Shown piece after piece: positions 50,501-51,159 of a DNA stretch of 51,159 bases. The translations under genes were made by a program, and so were the position numbers. Under the pieces are notes generated by a model that saw only the letters and a program-made list of their open reading frames with translations, was not told the DNA's origin and did no database searches. The number at the start of each line of letters is the position of its first letter. Positions within the stretch are counted from its first letter, which is position 1. This DNA comes from DATGZX01 sp035296965 (lineage in GTDB: Bacteria; Planctomycetota; Planctomycetia; Gemmatales; Gemmataceae), in assembly GCA_035296965.1 (NCBI GenBank), contig DATGZX010000381.1, forward strand, positions 1-51,159. Direction: 5' to 3'.

Positions 50501-51159
50501 GGCTACGCCATTGGCCAAATAGCTGGCCGTGGTCGATGAGGTGATGCTTGCCGCACCCCCCGTTTGCACATCTCGACTAAGCGTGGCGGTGGCGGAATCG
50601 CTCACGATGTTAAGCGCCAGGGACACTCCAATGCCCGCGCTGCCGCCGGTCGTTGTATCCCCCTGAGCTGTTGCGGTGGTCGTTCCGGTGTGGGCAGCGG
50701 AGATTTCGAGAGCGCCGGAAAGCACCAGGCTGTTGCCGGATCCCAGGCTTGCCGTGGATTCGCTGCTCGCCACCGCCACGGCGACCGACGGCGTAAGCGC
50801 CACATTGCCGGTGGATCCTCCCAACGTGGTTGTCACGATCGTCTGGTTAGAAGTCGCCATCACTGTCGCGTTGTGACCGTTCAGAAGTTGGACGCCGTCC
50901 TGCACTTCCGCGTCACTTGTACTGGTGGCCGTGTTGACCGCTATGGCGGCCCCAATCCCGACCTTGCCCGCGACAGCGTTGGCCGTAGCGCTGGCGGTTT
51001 CACCAGAGGTGTTCTGGGCCGTCAATGTCAGGTCGCCGCCTCCCAGCGCCAGTGTTGTGGCCGGGTTGCTCGTGGCGCTGTTCTCGATCACCGCTTCGTT
51101 GGTGTTCGTAACCAGGTTCAACGCCAGCGAACCCGCCACGCCCACGTTACTCGCACCGG
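29576..51159 (-). CDS. Giant adhesin-like secreted repeat protein with C-terminal DUF4214 (N-terminus beyond window)
   Basis: The frame is open from the right edge to the stop at 29576, over 7,190 codons; the true start lies outside the window. The N-terminal third (51159 to about 44400) consists of LktA/filamentous-haemagglutinin-like units with patterns such as TxAYIDxxAxVxAxG and GVGxxxxV. Ser/Asn-rich linkers interrupt it near 50290-50500, 47990-48190 and 46500-46720. Then come unique adhesin-like segments, nine units of a 90-residue repeat (39290-41725), six units of an 80-90-residue repeat (36990-38660), NTFNVxxTLAxSTT-type segments, and ten 60-residue units (30600-32420). The last 200 residues are DUF4214-like modules (SFVRRTYSAVLGRAPDAGG, SYYQTFLARQPDPMG, ALYQDLLNRAADAPG). 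Reading through, I noticed no cysteine, as is common for secreted beta-helix proteins. It probably acts as a cell-surface or matrix adhesin. Confidence 0.93.
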   Translation of the reverse strand, partial: GASNVGVAGSLALNLVTNTNEAVIENSATSNPATTLALGGGDLTLTAQNTSGETASATANAVAGKVGIGAAIAVNTATSTSDAEVQDGVQLLNGHNATVMATSNQTIVTTTLGGSTGNVALTPSVAVAVASSESTASLGSGNSLVLSGALEISAAHTGTTTATAQGDTTTGGSAGIGVSLALNIVSDSATATLSRDVQTGGAASITSSTTASYLANGVAGEGGTNSSDQSSDSNTQQQATYGENEPNAPTNNASVPTQSQALQDNANPSDSSTSASSESSAQGGNSEATVGIAAAIGINVGTSTSVASIADGVHLLAGGDLSVMSTNGTVGGASALGTALSNSQKNSIAAAVSLNVVSVTNHAIAGNNVTLSGSSITIEALQPTVSGVVQPDDFRTWSIAGASGSDAGVAGSFGVNVINFGSNDASNYGTQASIGSQGTVTSQGALTIEASNDLTLRNIDGSAAFGGENAGVGVSVAVNVVRNQTTAFIGASTQANAADALTVQATASIAPSDGVLSWETQVLSNLKSASGLPLTGLPLGLNGLPIQPTAAAAAGALSGEVSVGGSVTLNVFFEKTTAYIDQSAKINQSGNANADQSVTLLALDNLTIVDGAGGISGGGEAGVGLGLDVGVFFRDTEAYIASSASVSAKGDISIMAPTEVNITSLAAEVGVGESAGVSGSISVYVFPSTTDTAHIDESALVAAGGDLTLSATADETIDLIAGSVGGGGSAGVGISNTTLVKTDDVEASIGEGATISSHGSTGLSLTGSISEDITTIAVAGAAGGSAGVAGSATINVWNDTTRAYIDHGASVDASGRSGTTPNVALLASDTTTLFSTAGALSGGGSAGIGAGIDVGVITKNTQAYIATASVNAGGNVIVQAESSETITSVVASLGVGGSVGIAGSIGVYVLSVTTRAFIGLDEEDQNAVGGPTNVTARGNVEVAANEATSMLGFAGNISGGGDASIGAAAAIPIVTKTTEAFIGPGASVHAMALVPMDPLSADDGLFTVNFVPYTQSSGSVGSVAPGSENANLPDAGSSQLDNPRLTSDRTATPETTSMQGVAVTAVNQDEFEVIGGSGGASGSVAVNISGAVNVLTTHTSAYIAPGAQVNANNSGDGTNQSVLVAAGDDYSYLGIAAGISLAGAVGVSPDAGVIVVTNATKAFIDDGASVNALRDITVRARGEEDVLAITAAAAGSGTVAVSGAVSVIVLNDTTYAYIGNNPSTNANDPGGLAASANAGGNILIDASDDTKTYTIAGAIGVGIGAGGIGAGVAVTVVTKDTEAFVGQMAVVHAAGNSAALVNSIRDGGYASSSASADGEPEPGFSTLASFNGLAVQASSSENILSVSVAGGGGFYVGLGGGVSVELVSSTTKAYIDTNAVVNNSLVNPNAADSVNVSAANSATVFGFGGGIGGGIAGIGGGIDVGFVQNNTSAYIGSDAEVHAPQDVTVTALSIKNVSSYAVSAAGGIAALAGSVSVWTLGSSFSSGYSDSSGDSTNSLQSGSTGLGSTTSGADSETGSLNSELSGYQSTGGSPSSNLVGTNVQTASKMIPSTGTSSAVNGAMSTSAPSGTAAFIAAGATVRAGENQGGTGNVSVLAKENVTFNVTVGGISVGVAGIGGSVAVVNIQSHLSAYIDQGATVSTGSAGNILVNAALTDNVTGNAYAGQAGIVALGAQVIVLNDTSTEAAYVGSGAHIPQAASLTVEASANRTLNADVVGGAIGGVAAGAAIALGTAGGSTDSYLDTNVQVGQQSGESVGSITVSAASIDNVYTDAIAVAAGIGAGAVNDSQAAINPGVQASVGDGANLTTTGAISVMASETPASNATSKGVAVGAVGLGASYSTADNDATVVAFVGTNNPPQGVNPKGVKLAATSLTISALQQPGSSPSAYAQAIAGAGGTLVGANATYAETSSNGTVQAYTGDSVLLPNGDVNIDATNQTLQSADATGVAVGFVGIGADIAVASSGVSTFAGLGNGVGTNANRTGLISVMAMGADDNVASSTAGSGGVFAGDASSATTTDNSTVQAGSGSGTINAGNVMIMAFNTSTYAPNSDSTNAAAAGASGAFATNTDNTSAAVTVGNGLTITANGTVTIAAQNQFLESTGGSSAGAGGLLNGTAAVSQSSIDASTPESASITVGNSVVINSGTDPNTNPGGITLVASSVVNTNDQVTLTTGGAIEGAGVNSSLSATLNNQVTIGSGGMFTSQGNIGVGTYTSVLAQTNSEVTTYGAAAVGVADASTNVTSNQSVEVGASTMTAIGNVNLTAGNDPAGRFFTVISGTANAIGYVRGLIAIPAATASTTLVSNASLTIDAGAHINSGQNTTIGAFPGVPTAQADGTGHGYELGFIPATDGTSTPSSSASSTVTENGTITAGIFHELTINIDGNGNVSTNPDGNPHTPYTYQVDSNFNAPNYINGIYTGLEAQVLDSNVSSTNVTALEFGALFAAGGTVTVNAGHLQGGGSIDAYGGPTITVSNASPDYLILGTIAIPNQPGATVLFTGGATAAGTSITLNQKAGNGEPAISITNSYPSSVGTSATNAGPLLVVGGTIENLGGSLTITNDTGSFAQGAVIAVKQETVNVPNGAEVVQIPSPNPYHSSGDPFAQWQNFMLWPGGNPASGVPNSNNAIAWVANAEYNANGSFTDSQSFTQYLIGAAGDSPNTTDQGNFTFVPRAGDSYVYFGDDLPWVGSIPHDGTSGTASTLSPIGQAYAISSDSSSQFNEGYFPVVPVEPLVQSSGNTGYLYSDQSGPQASADVVGGQIVIKADTIDIDGSITAGQPTIWSLELPATLDGALAFDKLLFDQGGAGPVFNIPLATLTPGDAQITATYNAQTNQITVENLTASSGGGFVALDGNIISVNTLGQINVRGGLGQVTVDNQTGIPLVVQNIYAGASTNAAVSQVDIIDTLKQTQTLYVYQSGQNIAVHQGSVNESLANLQNSAPSYTVNGSSASYDPSAGTRWQWTLTASLSRTVSNDGQWVWNFPTSQPNNPWQFLDSSGNATSTSVGQVISNSSLENTAFYESISGYSFAYGQPVNYHDNHFGFSAPSGGGNVDPWVYYFADLASLTLTSSVKADNPIGINFFGTATGDITITSNAPVIIEGQIVNPLGTTSITAQGNITETAGASLESNGLTLQAIGGSSTVKTVPAGALQLSNNASGGTFTISVNINGKTQTTAPLAYNAIGAVLQAALNSLAGVNVIVTGSGTQGDPWLIGGLAATITVNDSGLVGGSIAVQSVLPEEQRLWNNATGGTFTITATVNGNTETTAPLSHNATAAQLQAALNGLAGVKVTVTGAGTSANPWSILGSGVSTLSLNDSGLTYNSIVQTIPAGAQELWNTATSGTFTISAVVGGKTETTNPIDYNTTASAVQAALNDLAGVVVTVTGSGTVSDPWIIVGHAFSALSANDSSLTTTDQPAPAGAQELWNNATGGTFTITATVSSKPETTAALAFNASGAQVQAALNGLAGVTVLVTGSGTATDPWVISGSGYTSLSTDDSKLTGGSSTLQNVPAGAQQLSTSGSGGAFTIQMIVNSQTLFTTLPAGTTAAQLQAALDALGSSVHAAVTGLGTVADPWLISGTGVSTITPVPFGLTGGSSTLQSVPAGALELSNNAASGTFTISATVNGVAETTGIIPYNASAAVLQAALAALTPNAVTATVTGVGTPSDPWLISGSGLATITTNDSGLTGKSTLQSLPVEALSLSNNATGGTFTLSATINGVSETTGNIPYNASAAILQAALGSLAGVQVLVTGSGTAADPWIIVGTGFTALKPNDSLSAGSSMLQVVPAGAQQIVDAATGGDFTIQMSVNGVLRTASLPYNATAAQLQAALDAMDPSVQATVTGLGTLGDPWLVTGTGLSTIIPVVVGLTGGSSTLQAAPNGAQELWNTATGGSFTLTIDGAFTTAAIAYNATAAQLQSALNAAVPSLNFTVTGLGTAGAPWIISSSNLFTITTNDSGLSGGSIGSAAQPLAAVLGSGVLNATAGNQGVYLQLNSGGLIDQVTAGNALSGYGNVVITSLTDLDAVSGLPSGAVNVTGNDITLASTTGGIGINAPMLIAAFGSIVGGVSAGGIVSASAQGNINLTRESGDLLIGSIASFDGDVTIDVPTGNILDASGQTAAQVLSQAQLAQIWQNLHLLDNTSANNTIATFDNLAGSNYQQYWQLLQNGTEVTGNPVLMFAPPSTSSAYPSDPTLTRSAGTWTADGFKSGQTIMVTGSSQNKGLYTIDAISSNGATLYLKAAIQYETASTGSGSGVTAGLTGNPSLSFAPAPGGAAPFPDDATLTRSAGSWTTDGFQVGQIIHVSGAGQAGNNGSFAIDAISHDGTILYLIPGIHNETDSGGLQIPVEAGVTSNPILMFAPAAGNSAPFPNDPTLTRSAGSWTADGFQAGQTIKIAGASQAGNNGSFTIDGVSADGTILYFRAGANVHIQNETESSGVTVTVVVGVAGSPSLTFTTPAANSVHPNDPTLTRSAGSWTADGFLVGESIQIAGATQASNNGSFAIDAISADGTTLYLKLAIRNETESTGVTVTSEVDAITITVKAGAAAMTGTPTLVFAPPNAGSAFPNDPTLTRSAGSWAADGFLAGQTIKITGATHADNNGLFTIDAVSADGTILYLSAGANVQIQNETKSSGVAVIVVPGVTGTPTVSFAPAVANTLFPNDPTLTRSVGSWMADGFEAGQIIQIAGATRAGNNGSFVVDAVSLDGKTLYLKLAVQTETDPSGVGVVSGQLDGTFSLNATAVALYRPQVAAELSQSSPTDAQVQSYASRLFQNLVTFFNSNFVDASNTPIWMQQADFQAFDRNFQYAATPNQATNLTQNHTWTQNQLSTFVEDTALNPTTGTPVGIGTPNVSGLVVNLNDESDSVGQLGTPIAILYTDLFNGTLNSNQAAALAIAAAPGDVVEQGMLNGQTITFKFGQEPVGATLTGILVSVTAPLFVSVSGSLNAQVQGALYVQSTTQDLEIGRVVAGGPVSITAPRNIVSAGTASTQIKTSGDLTLLAGIGNLGSSASNPLVVEVGGQVALALAGQDLYLEQVGGDLRLARAVAGQAAQLDVPNGNIVSENAGVVVRSQALDLEVGGSAGTLNGRLVIQLGSGDLTGTVRHDVYIESAAALNVGHLVSTAGGIDLLIDSGDVNLGQLDAATSVTVANQTGNINNSNTDGTTDISAPAVTLNAVLGAIGASASPVTIDTSSSPTGVISAFGDQAVYLEEVHGDLRVGQISAPLGDVVLVADGSILDGGNGNQTNVFGVNVSLTAMHGGIGSVAQDLNVDSSNSAPGVLNALANLGVYITQTAESLNVGTVTSTTGDVRLTVPEEQDSAENLTTTGASSITAGGNILLRVGNNVNLGAGSTITAQGGNAGQPSGTITVHGDFDNGVTFSPDVATTFDLFASFFGSSALIYGDDNNDVFNIGVVTAGTPMTVQGFGNDNTFDISSDAPTNSGDLTGILGKLTISAGGGTDNRLVVGDRGDSTTRNVTITSSRITGFAQGEIDYSSTSGSFSNANGGDGGILLITSATSPTALNVQSTLAGSTTSIQGSGAADIIDVSSDAASSQGVVVTNGDLLGIEGTLIVDAGSSGANRLVISNYGGAASAEVVLSAASYNGQSYQEITGFAPAPVYFTATGGAYTNAVVNDGVLLIGSNTGNNTFNVRATLAASTTAIDGGGGTDTFNVSSDADSPNGVLQNSGNLGGILGALTIDGGTSTANRLVISNFSGPGSLDVVEHAATVNGQSFQEITGFAPAAIYYTANGGSFFDIAATSGVVVKGSSTGNDRFNIGSTLAGSTTIFLADGNAATFNVNGPQFNLNDPANELLGILVLQGNSSILDTYNIALAAPSTTFIRDGGNALHTATLTSPQPNATFTLLPDVLTGGDGTVVWDNNLQQVTLAGINLASTQRNSDTVLVAPSPDTAIVIDAPASANSNGEPKVIEINLAGLPASTLHIDGPGAGTLMTPGYQNLSFENFDQVTATGGTLNVLLDGNSNPASGVESGDGTLKQYTAKMDGTLLELDFNGVAVFLGNPAAIGTITVQGSTDNDILTVDNSHGLVNGQIDFNGGTSGAHSLVVNGGTTLKYTPSATTPGSGTVQTTLGSQSQTINFQELTPMYFFNQASAIIALPNNGADIIVDSPALSSLPAPDQTAITNANLTTGQFSRIAGTVKGVAIEPVYFGNVPQVTLDGGQNSVFDPNSSNDDSITIDASGVTAAELKSFTILGAGVGNNTLTDDSSIYSLPAGGGGISFVGGTKANTIVADAAVNYVLTNAGLTSSAGGTIQFVGVNVANLTGTGSTFDVSGWSNTGTLTDTTGGTVIDVGPADFILSDTQLQRDDINGHVLSLSNITKANLTDTAGGHNFTLNNWSGSGSLTNGSGTVPGTTVTPDTLFATNAANYVLTNSRITINGAVNTLNGSIPKANLTDTTSGHTFTVSGWTGTGSLAGAGTETVAATKDANFTLGNTGLSSSDGMSLSLSGFTIANLVGGPSANTFTVSGWTGTGSLTGAGGTDTVIAAKDQNFTLANTSLVASDGMNLTLSGISAANLTGGPSPNTFTVSGWSGGGSLTGVGNNDAVVASKAANFTLSNTNLTASDGVNLALAGIGTAHLTGTASGDTFTVGGWTGGGSLVGVGFASVNATKNANFTLTNAALQASDGLNLSLTGIRIANLGVSGADTFIVSGWNGTGSLTGNGNATIDVTKDANVALANSSLTASDGLSLTLAGIGATNIVVGPSADTVTLDGWTTNGSVAGMANDTVSASKLASFALTNSLLSSSDGMNVSLSGIRLVHLVTTASVSTFDVSGWTGGGSITGGSSATVAATKDANFNLSNTTLQTSDGMNITLVAISGAKLTGGPSSNRFAVGNWSGSDVLDGNGGNNTFTVNLSGAGSTVLQDSNSNGSDQAVVNDLAGNDTVSIGQTQVTRGSETVQYSSAVAGLTFNDGTGVHTFNATSSPGTAITVNGSGQDTLNFDATGLNETIGVNTITAPGRQPFTLNGIAHLNITPATLYVQADSFVRRTYSAVLGRAPDAGGLQSWVSDIVGGTSFATVAQDILASPEHRTIQIDSYYQTFLARQPDPMGLAYWLSRFAAGATEEGVELGIMEAPEFMSAHASNASFLNALYQDLLNRAADAPGFASWSARLQSGVTRSVVISSFLASEEYRLDVIDAYYEQLLHRAADTGGAQHWLGVYDSGTTQDAIAVDLLTSPEFLNDR
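30600..32420 (-). repeat. Ten 60-residue coding repeats in the giant protein
   Basis: Units of about 60 residues (180 bp) follow the pattern NFTLxNTxLxxSDGMxLxLxG, then IxxANLTGG, TFTVSGWTGxGSLTG and a xxVxAxKDA end. About seven are well conserved and the first three are degenerate. They lie just before the DUF4214 end and probably form stacked beta turns. Confidence 0.85.
36990..38660 (-). repeat. Six 80-90-residue coding repeats in the giant protein
   Basis: Six units share FPNDPTLTRSAGSWTADGF, then xxGQTIxIxGAxQAGNNGSF, IDAISADGTILYL and QNETxSxGV. DNA identity between units is high enough to suggest recent duplication or gene conversion. The family of the module is unknown to me. Confidence 0.85.
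39290..41725 (-). repeat. Nine 90-residue coding repeats in the giant protein
   Basis: Nine units share ELWNNATGGTFTITATVNG, ETTAPLxYNATAAQLQAALN, xLAGVxVTVTGSGTxxDPWI and ISGxGxxxLxxNDSGLTGGS. The module resembles the large-adhesin repeat type in which an AAQLQAAL helix follows a GGTFTL strand. Units differ mainly in surface positions. Confidence 0.85.
44400..51159 (-). repeat. LktA/filamentous-adhesin-like repeat region of the giant protein
   Basis: Imperfect units of about 70-80 residues alternate a glycine/alanine-rich strand set (GGGSAGVGIGIDVGV-like) with TxAYIxxxAxVxAGGxVxVxA. This is the pattern of large filamentous adhesins. The region continues past the window edge, so the number of units is not known. 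Confidence 0.75.

Overview
The window reads as a planctomycete chromosome fragment. The markers are a prepilin-like DUF1559 protein with an H-X9-DG motif, the planctomycete export motif (LE-x-LE-x-R-x-LL) in two secreted proteins, a PEP-CTERM protein, a very large repeat protein with C-terminal DUF4214 modules, and formylmethanofuran dehydrogenase (Fwd/Fhc) genes of the tetrahydromethanopterin C1 pathway. I found no rRNA, tRNA, CRISPR array or intact insertion sequence.

Layout. (1) 5-4197, minus strand: a formylmethanofuran dehydrogenase operon in the order fwdD, a 56-residue ORF, fwdB, a BrnT/BrnA-type toxin-antitoxin pair, fwdA. fwdB is interrupted by one in-frame TGA. It lies exactly where the family has the Cys/Sec ligand of the tungsten/molybdenum site. 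A perfect 7-bp hairpin with an AGUU loop starts 18 nt later, at bacterial SECIS spacing. I read this as a selenocysteine-containing bacterial FwdB, the strongest observation in the window. (2) 4630-7214, minus: a secreted beta-helix protein followed by a PEP-CTERM protein. (3) 7840-12745: a HEAT/TPR-like protein, a zinc-ribbon protein, a second toxin-antitoxin pair, a degenerate nuclease-HEPN protein and a TIR-domain protein. This looks like a small defence-type accessory region and contains palindromic repeats. (4) 13022-14680: an ABC-2 permease with two homologous halves. (5) 15190-21177: a 1995-residue secreted protein with two catalytically degenerate sedolisin domains, ten SdrD-B-like repeats and DUF4214. 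(6) 21267-24614, minus: a TPR/zinc-ribbon membrane protein and the DUF1559 prepilin-like protein. (7) 24895-29010, minus: a stress/hibernation-type operon (alpha/beta hydrolase, phosphoribosyltransferase, bacterial eRF1-like protein, HPF-cold-shock fusion, flavin-binding PPOX protein), with a MITE-like palindrome before the last gene. (8) 29576-51159, minus: more than 7,190 codons of one giant adhesin-like protein whose N-terminus lies beyond the right edge.

How the parts work together. The Fwd genes would interconvert formyl-methanofuran and CO2, through formate, in the H4MPT C1 pathway. The FwdB iron-sulfur motif and metal ligand, and the FwdA metal site, all look intact, which suggests a redox-active enzyme rather than the hydrolase-only Fhc complex of methylotrophic proteobacteria. 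The secreted proteins of regions 2, 5 and 8 form a surface or matrix set. The two largest share a C-terminal DUF4214 region, which may be a common anchoring or export module. Region 7 looks like a translation-shutdown and redox-stress unit.
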